From the NCBI GenBank assembly GCA_964590195.1, contig CAZPWJ010000056.1, forward strand, positions 1-31,271: a stretch of DNA of 31,271 nt, written 5' to 3'. The notes beneath the pieces are model-generated. The model ran no database searches. It saw nothing but the letters and a program-made list of their open reading frames with translations, and was not told the DNA's origin. Shown here one piece after another: positions 1 through 8,189 of this stretch; the stretch's first letter is position 1, and each line of letters begins with the position of its first letter. Source of the DNA: GCA-2731375 sp964590195 (lineage in GTDB: Bacteria > Pseudomonadota > Alphaproteobacteria > GCA-2731375). A program made the position numbers and the translations under genes.

Positions 1-51
1 TTGGAAGCACCCTACATGAAGTGGGTGTCTGCGTTAACCGGATAGGCACGG
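1..51. repeat. Left copy of 51-bp terminal inverted repeat
   Basis: These 51 bases are the exact reverse complement of positions 31221-31271; identity stops at base 52. The repeat abuts the middle of an AAA-ATPase coding region on this side and the first membrane segment of a histidine kinase on the other, so neither gene shows its natural 5' end. This is seen directly. I infer either the end of a multicopy element (such as an insertion sequence) or an assembly junction where contigs share a fixed k-mer. No transposase is visible inside the window. If assembly-derived, 51 bp is a lower bound on the real repeat. Confidence 0.95.
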
Positions 52-2063
52 TTCAGTGGATCGACGCGACCACGTATGAACTTCTCGACCGGCTGGTACG
101 GCGGGTTGGGACATTGCCCATTTTTCTCCTAGTAACCTTCAGGACCGGGACATCCCTACCATGGCACGATCTGCCGGGAGTGACGGATCTGACCCTGGCC
201 CCGCTTGATGCAAAGTCCTGCGTTGACGTTGTCAAGGGCGTCTCGCGCCATCGCAACCTGCCAGCCGAGGTAGCCGAAAAAATCGTCGCCAGGACCGACG
301 GCGTTCCCTTGTTCCTCGAAGAGTTGACCAAGGCGGTGCTCGAATTGCGGGACGAGGCCGCGCCCGCCGGCGCGCCGGCCCTTGAGGAAGTACCGGGGAC
401 GCTTCGCGACACCTTGATGGCGCGCCTCGACCGGCATCCCGATGCGCGGCTTATCGCGCAGATCGCCGCGTCGATCGGCAGGGAGTTTTCCTATGAACTA
501 CTCGCCATGGTGGCGCCGATGCCAGCGTCCATGCTGCATGACGCGCTTGGCGAACTGTTGAAGAGCGAGTTGATATACCAACACGGCCTGCCGCCGCGCG
601 CCACCTACACCTTCAAGCATGCCTTGGTGCAGGATATCGCCTATGAAAGCCAGCTACGCCGGCGGCGCCGTGCGGTACATGGGCAAATTGCCGAGACCCT
701 GCACAAACACTTCCTCGACACCGCGCCAGAGGTGGTTGGCCACCATTACGCCGAGGCCGAAAAGGTAGCCCAGGCCGTGGCGCAGTATGAGCGCGCGGCC
801 GAAATCGCCCGCGGCCGATCTGCGAACGCCGAGGCCGCCGCACATTTTTCCCGGGCGCTCGAACTGCTCGGCGCAATGCCGGAAAACGAGGAGCGCGACC
901 GGCACGAACGGGACCTGCAAATTACCTACGGCGCACAGCTTATCACCGTCAAAGGCAATGCGGCACACGAGGTCGGCAGAGCATACCGCCGAGCCATGGC
1001 CCTGAGCCGCAAGGTCGGCGAAACCCATGAGATATCCAGAGTGCTGCGGGGCCTCCATACCTTTTACATTGTGCGCGGTGAACTGCCGAAGGCGCACCCA
1101 ATTGGCGAGCGCCTACTGGAAGTGGCACGGCGGTCGGGCGATAAAGATCTGCTCATGCAGGCGCATCGCCCGCACGGCCTATGTCTGCTCTACATGGGTG
1201 AACTGGAAGCGGCACGTCACCATTTGCAGTGCGCGGCATCACTCTACGATCCAGTCCGGCACCTGCCGCTTCGGTTTATCTATAGTTCGGACCCCGGTGT
1301 GCTTGCGGAATGCAACCTCGCCTGGGCCGAATGGTTCCTTGGCTTTCCCGAGCGAGCGCACCGACATGGCCAAGCCGCGATCAAGCTTTCGGAGCAGCCC
1401 CAACTGCACCCGCACAGCAAAGCATTCGCGCTCAGTCTGGCGGCCTCGCTGGCTCAGTTCCAGGGGGATCTGGAGCAAGCGCGCGAGCACGCCGATGCGG
1501 TCATCAAATTGGCCGACCGCCACCACTTCGCCTATTGGGAACCATGGGGCCATGTCATCCGCGGCTGGGCGCGGGTGATGGCGGGCGAAGGCATGGCGGG
1601 ACTGGAAGAAACCCAAGATGGCATCGAGGCCTATCGCGCGACCGGGGCGAACCTAATGCGGCCATACTTCCTCGGACTGCTGGCGGATTCCTTGCGGCGT
1701 GTCGGCCGGATCGGCGAAGGCCTCTCGGCGGTCGACGAGGCGCTGACGCTAGCGGAAACAGGCCATATTCGGTTCTACGAACCGGAACTTCATTGCGTCA
1801 GAGCGGAATTGCTGCGGGCAGCCGAAGCGCCAACCGACGAGCGCGTCGCATGCCTGCGGCAAGCGTTCGCCACGGCCAGCATGCAGGGCTCACGTTCCTT
1901 GGAGCTGCGCGCGCTGACCGCGCTTTACCAGGAACTCTCGGACCCGGACGAGCGGACACGGACACTGGAGAAGTTACGCGAATTGCTCGCCGGGTTTAGC
2001 GAGGGGCATGGCAGCAAGCCATTGCTCGAGGCCCAGGCGCTCCTCGACGAGGCCGCCCATTGA
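21..2063 (+). CDS. AAA-ATPase/TPR regulator, 5'-truncated (cyclase-AAA-TPR family)
   Basis: This is the C-terminal part of a large multidomain protein. Native coding sequence begins about base 51 with VQWIDATTYELLDRLV, which corresponds to the Walker-B region (usually ..EDAHWIDPTSLELLDRL) of the AAA_16 domain found behind class III adenylate cyclase domains. The family hallmark RTDGVPLFLEELTKAVLE follows at roughly residues 91-108. The rest is helical, with TPR-like repeats from about residue 250 to the end. Walker A and any cyclase domain are missing because the reading frame runs into the terminal repeat and stays open to the window edge. The GTG at 21 lies inside the repeat and is not a credible start. 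Such proteins are cytoplasmic signalling or regulatory ATPases; the missing cyclase domain is inferred from the family only. A second cyclase-type gene lies at 10270. Confidence 0.85.
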   Translation: MGVCVNRIGTVQWIDATTYELLDRLVRRVGTLPIFLLVTFRTGTSLPWHDLPGVTDLTLAPLDAKSCVDVVKGVSRHRNLPAEVAEKIVARTDGVPLFLEELTKAVLELRDEAAPAGAPALEEVPGTLRDTLMARLDRHPDARLIAQIAASIGREFSYELLAMVAPMPASMLHDALGELLKSELIYQHGLPPRATYTFKHALVQDIAYESQLRRRRRAVHGQIAETLHKHFLDTAPEVVGHHYAEAEKVAQAVAQYERAAEIARGRSANAEAAAHFSRALELLGAMPENEERDRHERDLQITYGAQLITVKGNAAHEVGRAYRRAMALSRKVGETHEISRVLRGLHTFYIVRGELPKAHPIGERLLEVARRSGDKDLLMQAHRPHGLCLLYMGELEAARHHLQCAASLYDPVRHLPLRFIYSSDPGVLAECNLAWAEWFLGFPERAHRHGQAAIKLSEQPQLHPHSKAFALSLAASLAQFQGDLEQAREHADAVIKLADRHHFAYWEPWGHVIRGWARVMAGEGMAGLEETQDGIEAYRATGANLMRPYFLGLLADSLRRVGRIGEGLSAVDEALTLAETGHIRFYEPELHCVRAELLRAAEAPTDERVACLRQAFATASMQGSRSLELRALTALYQELSDPDERTRTLEKLRELLAGFSEGHGSKPLLEAQALLDEAAH

Positions 2064-2102
2064 GCATGATTTGGTAGCCGGTGGTGCAATGGCTGGCAAT
2101 AT

Positions 2103-2155
2103 TCAAAGCGCCCGATTGAGGGCCAGATCAAAGGCGTTGAAGTTGCACAGGGCGT
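2103..2155 (-). pseudogene. Relic of a phnA-like 3' end
   Basis: Just beyond the stop of the FAD dehydrogenase, the minus strand reads NFNAFDLALNRAL followed by a stop. This matches NFDAFDLALNHAV-stop, the C-terminus of the intact phosphonoacetate hydrolase gene at 4449-5684. At DNA level 2114-2153 and 4460-4499 match at 34 of 40 positions, and all six differences are transitions. No further upstream similarity is visible. I read it as the surviving tail of a second, deleted copy; it has no start or ribosome site of its own. Confidence 0.75.
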
Positions 2156-2182
2156 AAACCGTCAACTCCGCGCCGGTTTTCC

Positions 2183-3832
2183 TCACTGGCCCGCTCCCGC
2201 GCCGGAACTGCCATGCACAATGGCGCGGGCCGCCATGCGGGCGGAAAAGACGCAGCCGCCCAGGAATGTTCCCTCCAGGGCGCGCAACCCATGCATGCCG
2301 CCGCCGCCGAAACCGGCCGCCTCCCCTACTGCATAAAGCCCCTCCAGCGCCGCACCGTTGCCATCAACAGCGCGGCAGTCCAGGTCGGTCTCGATCCCGC
2401 CCAGGGCCTTGCGGCTGATGATGAAGCTGCGGATCGCCACCAACGGCCCCGCCTTGGCTTCGTCAATCTTTTGGAACTTGCAGGTCCGTATCCTGTCGGC
2501 CTTCCATTGGCGCAGTTCAACAATACGTTTGATCTGCTCGTCCGTAAAATTGCCGCTACCTTTCGCCATATCGGCATCAAAGGCCGCGATGTCCGCTGCC
2601 ATGCCGGCGCCATCAATTTTGGTGCCTGGGTCCAGAGCATCCATCTTCACGGCCAGCTCCGGCACGCTCGCGGCCATGACCACATCCTTGGAATCCCTGA
2701 TCGTCTCGTCAACCAGGGGGCCGCAGCCGAACAGCAACTGGCGCAACAGGCCCAGCTTGCTCTTTTCCCGGATGGCATGGTTGAATTCGGCACCAGAGAC
2801 GGCGAATTCCTTCAACATGATTTTGCGGTTCATCACCTGCCAGGAATATTTCGGCAGGCCATTGGCCTCGGCATTCTGGCAGATCCGCCTGATCACTTCC
2901 CGGGTATCAAAGCCGGCGATCAACGGCCTTGGCCCGATCCGCCGCCCCGCCGCATCCAGCCACAGCGCCGTTTTGCACGGCACCAGGGACAGCCCATGGC
3001 GCGGCTTGCGCGGGCGCGGATGGTGGATACCGGCGGCATAATTCCAGTTGCGGTCCAGATTTACCAGATTGCCCCCTACTGCCGCCGCCGCATGGTGCAA
3101 CGTGGCATCGGCGAATTTGTGGGAGCCGTTGAGAATAGTCTCCGGCGGACTGGCGCCCCAGTCGCCATGCCAATGGTCGCGGATAAAGCCGTCGTTGCCG
3201 TTGCTGCCCCCCGCCGCGACGACCACCGCCTCGCCCGCCGCCTCGAAAGCCTGACCGGAGGCTTCGTCGACGCCACGGCAGCCCGTGACACGGCCATTCG
3301 TCTTGATCAACGCCTCGACCCGCTGGCCAAACACAAGTGTCAGACGGTCGGCACGGGCATGGTTTTGCAAGCGTTGCGCCAACACGGCCGCCAGTTCATG
3401 CCCGGTGCCCCAGACCATGTGAAAGCGCGGCACGGAGTTGCCCTTATGATCCAGGCCGCGTTCCACCCAGTTCAGCACGGGCAGAAAGCCGATGCCCATG
3501 GGGGTGACGAAGTCATGCACCTCCGCCGTGGTGCGTTCCACATAGCGCTGGGCCCACTGATAGGCTAGGCCGTCGGCGGGCGACATTTCGCCAAAGCTGC
3601 ACCAATCCCTGAAGGCCTGCTCGGGGCTGTCCACAATCTTGGATTTGCGTTGCAACGGGCTGTCGACAAAGAACATGCCGCCAAAGGATTCCTTGGCCAG
3701 ACCGCCAAAATTTTCCGCCACGTCGCGGTCGATAATGGTGACCGACTTGCCACCTTCCAGGCATTCAAGGGCGGTCACGATCCCAGCGATACCGCCACCG
3801 ATTATTACAACATCGCTTTGATAATTCGTCAT
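2183..3832 (-). CDS. FAD-binding dehydrogenase (fumarate reductase/KSTD-like flavoprotein)
   Basis: A 549-residue flavoprotein of the fumarate reductase/3-ketosteroid dehydrogenase fold. It resembles the 'FAD-binding dehydrogenase' group typified by mycobacterial Rv0785. The N-terminus has the FAD Rossmann motif (DVVIIGGGIAGIVTALE, about residues 7-23). It is followed by the group-specific stretches SFGGMFFVDSPLQR and GNSVPRFHMVWGTGHE, and near the C-terminus by GLYAVGEAAGFGGGGMHG, the second FAD-contact region. The ATG at 3832 is preferred over the TTG at 3853 because GGGAAGTGAAG precedes it. It is probably cytoplasmic. The substrate is unknown; steroid or enoyl-type double-bond chemistry is only suggested by the fold. 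It is transcribed towards a phnA-like relic and away from the AT-rich region at 3833-4097. Confidence 0.88.
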   Translation of the reverse strand: MTNYQSDVVIIGGGIAGIVTALECLEGGKSVTIIDRDVAENFGGLAKESFGGMFFVDSPLQRKSKIVDSPEQAFRDWCSFGEMSPADGLAYQWAQRYVERTTAEVHDFVTPMGIGFLPVLNWVERGLDHKGNSVPRFHMVWGTGHELAAVLAQRLQNHARADRLTLVFGQRVEALIKTNGRVTGCRGVDEASGQAFEAAGEAVVVAAGGSNGNDGFIRDHWHGDWGASPPETILNGSHKFADATLHHAAAAVGGNLVNLDRNWNYAAGIHHPRPRKPRHGLSLVPCKTALWLDAAGRRIGPRPLIAGFDTREVIRRICQNAEANGLPKYSWQVMNRKIMLKEFAVSGAEFNHAIREKSKLGLLRQLLFGCGPLVDETIRDSKDVVMAASVPELAVKMDALDPGTKIDGAGMAADIAAFDADMAKGSGNFTDEQIKRIVELRQWKADRIRTCKFQKIDEAKAGPLVAIRSFIISRKALGGIETDLDCRAVDGNGAALEGLYAVGEAAGFGGGGMHGLRALEGTFLGGCVFSARMAARAIVHGSSGAGAGQ

Positions 3833-4097
3833 GCGGTCTTCACTTCCCAGCAACGGTTGCCTAACTACAGATTCCGCTAAAATCCCCTATACAGCAAGTT
3901 CATACCGCATGGTCAGGCTCGAAAAGAAGGATTGGCGGCAATTATCAAACTTCCGCCTTCCAAGATACAGCCGCCGTTTAGCCCAAGCATGTTTCGTTAC
4001 ATCTCGATTTCAGGTTATATTTGACATAATATAATTTGACATGAAAAGGCCAATAGTTTTCACTTCCCATGATTGCATAACATTTTGGGGAGCAACC
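3833..4097. promoter_or_regulatory. AT-rich divergent intergenic region with promoter-like elements
   Basis: This 265-bp stretch between the divergent FAD dehydrogenase and a small orphan gene is clearly AT-richer than its surroundings. It contains two direct copies of TTTGACAT (4020-4027 and 4035-4042), spaced 15 nt start to start, and a consensus TATAAT between them (4030-4035). No good -35 box sits 16-18 nt before that TATAAT, so the exact promoter is unclear. The repeated octamer could be a -35 pair or a regulator site. No gene is evident in the stretch. Confidence 0.45.
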
Positions 4098-4439
4098 ATG
4101 GTTTTGGATATTGGAGAAATTCATGCACGCGTGCGTGAGCGGATCGACGCCGGTGAGCCCGGCTACGCGCAAGGGGAAATTGATGGGATGCGGATATCCT
4201 GGCATCCGGGTATTTTTGGCGGCATGACGTTCACAGGCACCAGTTCAGTCAAGGACGCCGCTGAAATGGAGGGCTTGCTTATCGACGGCACCGTACGGGG
4301 AAAGGTTGATGCCAGCCCCGGTACCTTCTTGCTCGTACAATATAAAAGAAGAGCCGCATACTATCGGGAGCGCAGCGCAAACCCGTCCCAAGCCGACATG
4401 AATTTCGCCGTTGAATTGGATGCATACATCCCACCCTAG
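4098..4439 (+). CDS. Hypothetical protein, 113 aa
   Basis: A small protein I do not recognise. The start at 4098 is chosen over the upstream ATG at 4041 because GGGGAG (4087-4092) sits five bases before it. The protein is soluble and of mixed composition, with a motif-like central part (YAQGEIDGMRISWHPG, FGGMTFTGTSSVKDAAEMEG). It has no signal peptide or membrane segment and no cysteine. It lies alone between two minus-strand genes, downstream of an AT-rich promoter region, and converges on phnA with a 9-bp gap. Its lower GC leader and isolated position are compatible with recent acquisition, but this is inference. Confidence 0.6.
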   Translation: MVLDIGEIHARVRERIDAGEPGYAQGEIDGMRISWHPGIFGGMTFTGTSSVKDAAEMEGLLIDGTVRGKVDASPGTFLLVQYKRRAAYYRERSANPSQADMNFAVELDAYIPP

Positions 4440-4448
4440 AGGCCGGGC

Positions 4449-5684
4449 TCAAACCGCGTGATTGAGGGCTAGATCAAAGGCATCGAAATTGCGCAGGGTA
4501 TGGCCCTCGGCCAGGTCCGTGGGGCGGTTCATCAACAACGGCACCCGCTGTTCCGAAATGCCGCCGTGAGAGCGCAGGGGTTCTTCCAGGCCGCTCAGGT
4601 CATGACGCTCGGCCGCCGTGCCCAGGACATGATCGGGGGTCGAGACCAAGACCAGGTCGCCCAGACGGTCGGGGGGCAGTTCGAAACGTTCCGCCGCCGC
4701 CGCCTTGTCCAGCACCAGTTCCATGCCGGGGATGGCGCGCAAACGTTCCGCGGTCCCGGCAGCATCGGCGCCATCCGGCAAATAGGCGGTAGCGTACGAG
4801 CCCAGGGCGCCGTGATGCACCACATATGGATCGGTGATGGGCAGGATAACCCGCGCCGCCGCCTCGCCCAACCAGTCATCCAGCAGGCCTTGCAGATAAA
4901 TCACGCGCGGTTGGCCGGTGTCGTCATGCTTGGCGTTCATGCCGTGATCGGCGGTGGCCACGATGGTGCAGCCCATGGCGTCCAGCTGACCCAGATAGCC
5001 GTCCAGCAGGGCATAGAAATCATTAGCCACCGGCGTACCCGGCGCATGTTTGTGCTGGATATAGTCGGTGGTGGAGAGATACATCAGCTCCGGCCGCCGG
5101 GACGCCATGATCTTCACGCCAGCAGCCAGGACAAAGCCGCTTAATTCGGCGCTGTAGACGTCCGGCACTTCCAGGCCGACCATTTCCGGCACGCCCTCGA
5201 TACCGTGTTCGGCCATGCTGGTCCGATCAGCCAGTTCCGAGGAAAAGCAAATGCCCTTTTCGCCCATTGCCAAACCATGGCCCAACAGGCCGCGCAGCTT
5301 GTCCTTGGCCGTGATGGTAACGATGGCCGCGCCCGCCTCCTGGAAGGCCTGAAACAATGTCGGCGCGCGCAGAAACCGCGGTTCGTTCATCATCACCTCG
5401 CCCCCTGTTTCGGGGTCCAGGAAATAGTTGCCGCAAATGCCGTGCACGGCGGGCGGCGCACCGGTAACGATGGACAGGTTATTGGGGTTGGTGAATGACG
5501 GCACCACGCAGTCGGCCAAACGGTTGGTGCCCGTTTGCAGCATCTTGGCGAAGAACGGCGCCACGCCGGCCTCGGCCGCCGCCTCGATATAGCCGGGCTG
5601 GGAGCCATCGATGCACAGCACCACCACCGGCCTGTCCGGCCAGGCATAAGTGCGGCCATTGACGCTGATGCTTTTGGCAGTCAT
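4449..5684 (-). CDS. phnA: Phosphonoacetate hydrolase PhnA (alkaline phosphatase superfamily)
   Basis: A 411-residue member of the alkaline phosphatase/nucleotide pyrophosphatase superfamily, matching phosphonoacetate hydrolase in length and motifs. That enzyme cleaves the C-P bond of phosphonoacetate to acetate and phosphate using two metal ions. Visible metal and catalytic residues are Asp26 (CIDGS), nucleophile Thr65 (SFTNPNN), Asp207 and His211 (TTDYIQHKHAPG), Asp246-His247 (TADHGMN) and His373 (RSHGGISEQ). Lys127 and Lys129 (TAKDK) are in place for substrate binding. Its ATG overlaps the stop of the upstream dihydropyrimidinase by four bases (ATGA), so the two are translationally coupled. 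No phnW, phnY or phosphonate transporter is in the window, so a related phosphoester or phosphonate substrate remains possible. A decayed second 3' end lies at 2103-2155. Confidence 0.88.
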   Translation of the reverse strand: MTAKSISVNGRTYAWPDRPVVVLCIDGSQPGYIEAAAEAGVAPFFAKMLQTGTNRLADCVVPSFTNPNNLSIVTGAPPAVHGICGNYFLDPETGGEVMMNEPRFLRAPTLFQAFQEAGAAIVTITAKDKLRGLLGHGLAMGEKGICFSSELADRTSMAEHGIEGVPEMVGLEVPDVYSAELSGFVLAAGVKIMASRRPELMYLSTTDYIQHKHAPGTPVANDFYALLDGYLGQLDAMGCTIVATADHGMNAKHDDTGQPRVIYLQGLLDDWLGEAAARVILPITDPYVVHHGALGSYATAYLPDGADAAGTAERLRAIPGMELVLDKAAAAERFELPPDRLGDLVLVSTPDHVLGTAAERHDLSGLEEPLRSHGGISEQRVPLLMNRPTDLAEGHTLRNFDAFDLALNHAV

Positions 5685-7150
5685 CGGCCCAGCAGCTTGG
5701 CGCCGAAGTTGCGGGCCGGGTCCATCTCGGGCTCCAACCGGTTCAGGGGTTGGGAGGCCTCCGACACCGCACGGGCCAGGAACTGCCCGCTGCCCCGTTC
5801 AGCATGCAATTCGTCATCCGCCACGACGATGCGCCCCCGGCTCAACACGGTCGTCGGCCAGCCTTTCAGCTTGATCCCGGCATAGGGCGTGTAGCCCACC
5901 TGGTCATGCAGCATGGCATGTTCGATGGTCTGTTCCAGATCCGGGTCCCAAATGGCGATGTCGGCGTCCGAACCCACCGCGATGGTGCCCTTTTGCGGAT
6001 AGACGCCGTACAGCTTGGCCACATTGGTGGCGGTCAGGGCCACGAAACGGTTCAAATCGATGCGGCCCTTGCCGACGCCCTCGGAAAAGAGCAGCGGTAG
6101 ACGCAATTCAATGCCCGGCACGCCGTTAGCGATCTGTTTGAAAGTGGGCTGCGGCCCCGCCGCCAGCTTGCCGCTTTCGTCATAGCGGTAAGGCGCATGG
6201 TCGGAGGAGAAAACCGTGAAGGTGCCATTGGCCAGGCCGCGCCACATCGCCTCCTGATCCTTGGCATCGCGGGGCGGCGGGCTGCAACAGAACATCGCCC
6301 CATCCATGCCGTCGCGCTCCAGATCCGCCGCCGTCAGAAACAGGTACTGGGGGCAGGTCTCGGCAAAGATTTTCAAGCCCTTGTCCTGGGCCAGGCGGAT
6401 TTCGTCCATCGCCTCTTCCGACGAAACATGCACCACCAGGATCGGCTGATCCATCAGCCGCGACAGGGCGATGGCCCGGTGCGCCGCCTCGCCCTCACCG
6501 GCGCGGGAGTGGCTGATGGCGTGGTATTGCGGCTGCCAATGGCCGGCATCCAGCAACTTTTCGCTAAGCCAGCGGATCATGTCGTGGTTTTCCGCATGCA
6601 CCATGACCATGGCGCCGTCGCGCCGGGCGGCGGATAGCACCTCCAGCATCTGATAGTCATCCAGGCGCAAATCGTCGTAGGTCATGTAAACCTTGAACGA
6701 GGTATAGCCATCCTTGATCAGGGCCGGCAGCTCCTGGCCGATGACCTGATCGGAGGGGTCCGAGATGATCAGGTGAAAGCCATAGTCGATCACCGCCTTG
6801 GGTCCGGCGCAGGCATGATAGTCCTCCACCGTCTGGCGCAGGCTGTCGCCTTTTTGCTGCGCCGCGAAGGGGATCACCGTGGTGGTGCCGCCGAACACGG
6901 CGGACACGGTGCCGGAGTAAAAATCATCCGCCGTCATCACCCGCGAGGATGAAATCTGTTCGATATGGCAGTGGCCTTCAACGCCGCCGGGCAACAGCAG
7001 CTTGCCGGCGGCATCGATTTCCCGGTCCGCCGTGCCCAGATCATGGCCCAGGGCCACCACCCGGCCATCCTTGATGGCGACATCGGACTGGAAGGTGTCG
7101 GCGGCGGTGGCGACGGTGCCGTTGCGGATCAACAGATCGAAATTGGACAT
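5681..7150 (-). CDS. hydA: Dihydropyrimidinase / D-hydantoinase
   Basis: A 489-residue cyclic amidohydrolase that opens the ring of 5,6-dihydropyrimidines or 5-substituted hydantoins to N-carbamoyl products. The whole binuclear metal site is visible: His60 and His62 (GHCHIE), the Lys to be carboxylated at 153 (TSFKVY), His185 (MVHAEN), His241 (VVHVSS) and Asp317 (SSDHAPY). The length is typical. It is the first gene of a two-gene unit with phnA (ATGA overlap). The upstream region to 7268 is shared with a divergent methyltransferase gene. The usual neighbours of pyrimidine degradation (dihydropyrimidine dehydrogenase, beta-ureidopropionase) are absent here, so a hydantoin-like substrate is as likely as dihydrouracil. 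Confidence 0.9.
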   Translation of the reverse strand: MSNFDLLIRNGTVATAADTFQSDVAIKDGRVVALGHDLGTADREIDAAGKLLLPGGVEGHCHIEQISSSRVMTADDFYSGTVSAVFGGTTTVIPFAAQQKGDSLRQTVEDYHACAGPKAVIDYGFHLIISDPSDQVIGQELPALIKDGYTSFKVYMTYDDLRLDDYQMLEVLSAARRDGAMVMVHAENHDMIRWLSEKLLDAGHWQPQYHAISHSRAGEGEAAHRAIALSRLMDQPILVVHVSSEEAMDEIRLAQDKGLKIFAETCPQYLFLTAADLERDGMDGAMFCCSPPPRDAKDQEAMWRGLANGTFTVFSSDHAPYRYDESGKLAAGPQPTFKQIANGVPGIELRLPLLFSEGVGKGRIDLNRFVALTATNVAKLYGVYPQKGTIAVGSDADIAIWDPDLEQTIEHAMLHDQVGYTPYAGIKLKGWPTTVLSRGRIVVADDELHAERGSGQFLARAVSEASQPLNRLEPEMDPARNFGAKLLGR

Positions 7151-7267
7151 GCGGTTCTCTCCTCGAATGCAGGCGGCTATTGTCGTGCCGAAGCCGGGGT
7201 CATGGCAATACTTGAAATCACACCCGTGCTAAACTGAGCCCAGGGAAATCAGAGGGGATAAAAAATC

Positions 7268-7840
7268 ATGGCGGATTTATTGGGCATGGACCCAGGCAGG
7301 ATCGGGCGGCTGCGTAGCCCGGACCGGCTGGCCTACTTCGACCCGGCCAGGATCTGGCAGGTCTTGCAGCCCGGCCCCGGCTGCACCCTGGTTGATATCG
7401 GCGCCGGCGTCGGCTTTCTCACCCTGCCCTTCGCCAAGGCCTATCCAGGGGCCAAGGCCTATGGCTGCGATATCCTGGAAGGCATGGTCGGCCTGCTGGC
7501 CCAGGACGCGGCGGCCCAGGGGCTGGATAATCTGCAAGCGCTGTTGATGCAGCCCAGCGCCATTGATCTGCCCGACGGCTGCGCCAACCTCATCACCATG
7601 GCGCAGCTGCATCATGAACTGGATGCGCCGGAGCCCCTGATGGCCGAATGCCGCCGCCTATTGGCGCCAGGCGGCACCGTCGCGGTGATCGATTGGAAGG
7701 ACGAGGAAAACGGCAAAAGCCCCGCCAAGGGCCGCCGCGTGCCCGAAGCCACGATCAAAACGCATCTAAGCGGCGCCGGCTTCGGCAATATCGAAAGCCA
7801 TGATATTTACGAATTCCATGGCTTCGTGACCGCTTCATAG
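7268..7840 (+). CDS. Class I SAM-dependent methyltransferase
   Basis: A 190-residue protein with the SAM-binding motif VDIGAGVGFLTLPFA (about residues 39-53). The acidic motif II region (YGCDILEGM) and a typical post-motif segment (LAPGGTVAVIDWKDE) follow. This is the Methyltransf_11/25 layout of small stand-alone methyltransferases. GAGGGG lies about 10 nt before the ATG. The substrate cannot be inferred. It converges on the small DUF465 gene with only a few bases between. Confidence 0.85.
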   Translation: MADLLGMDPGRIGRLRSPDRLAYFDPARIWQVLQPGPGCTLVDIGAGVGFLTLPFAKAYPGAKAYGCDILEGMVGLLAQDAAAQGLDNLQALLMQPSAIDLPDGCANLITMAQLHHELDAPEPLMAECRRLLAPGGTVAVIDWKDEENGKSPAKGRRVPEATIKTHLSGAGFGNIESHDIYEFHGFVTAS

Positions 7841-7845
7841 CCGCG

Positions 7846-8085
7846 TCAGGGTTTCGTCAGATAGACGGCAATCTGATCCTTCAGGGCCAATCGTTGCCGG
7901 CGCAGTTGTTTTTCATAGCCTTCGTCAGCCGGCGTAACATTGGTTTCGATCCGGTGGATATCCCGGTTCACCGTATGGTATTGCTCGGTCAGCTTGGAGA
8001 AATGACTGTCGCTTTGATTAAGCGCATGAATCTTGTCCGTGTCCGCCGGAAATTCTTCCGCCAATTCGTGAGGTACATGTGACAT
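7846..8085 (-). CDS. DUF465 / YdcH family protein
   Basis: A 79-residue, highly charged, mostly helical protein. It has the DUF465 pattern: ...FSKLTEQYHTVNRDIHRIE... in the first half and EKQLRRQRLALKDQIAVYL near the C-terminus. GGAGAGG precedes the ATG. These small proteins are common in Alphaproteobacteria and form helical bundles; their function is not established. Confidence 0.88.
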   Translation of the reverse strand: MSHVPHELAEEFPADTDKIHALNQSDSHFSKLTEQYHTVNRDIHRIETNVTPADEGYEKQLRRQRLALKDQIAVYLTKP

Positions 8086-8189
8086 GACCGCCTCTCCACT
8101 CTGTAATGATGATGGATCAAGAGTGCTACCCGGCGGGTTCCGCTGCCTTGATTTGCCTCAAGAAATGACGAAATCAGCTCTACTTTCAG

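Noticed and set aside
16..45. Short peptide frame MKWVSALTG inside the terminal repeat
   Set aside because: Nine codons within a repeat, with no support as a gene; too little to identify a transposase or leader peptide.
2213..3568. 451-codon plus-strand open frame opposite the FAD dehydrogenase
   Set aside because: The opposite strand encodes a complete flavoprotein with all motifs. This is a GC-driven shadow frame.
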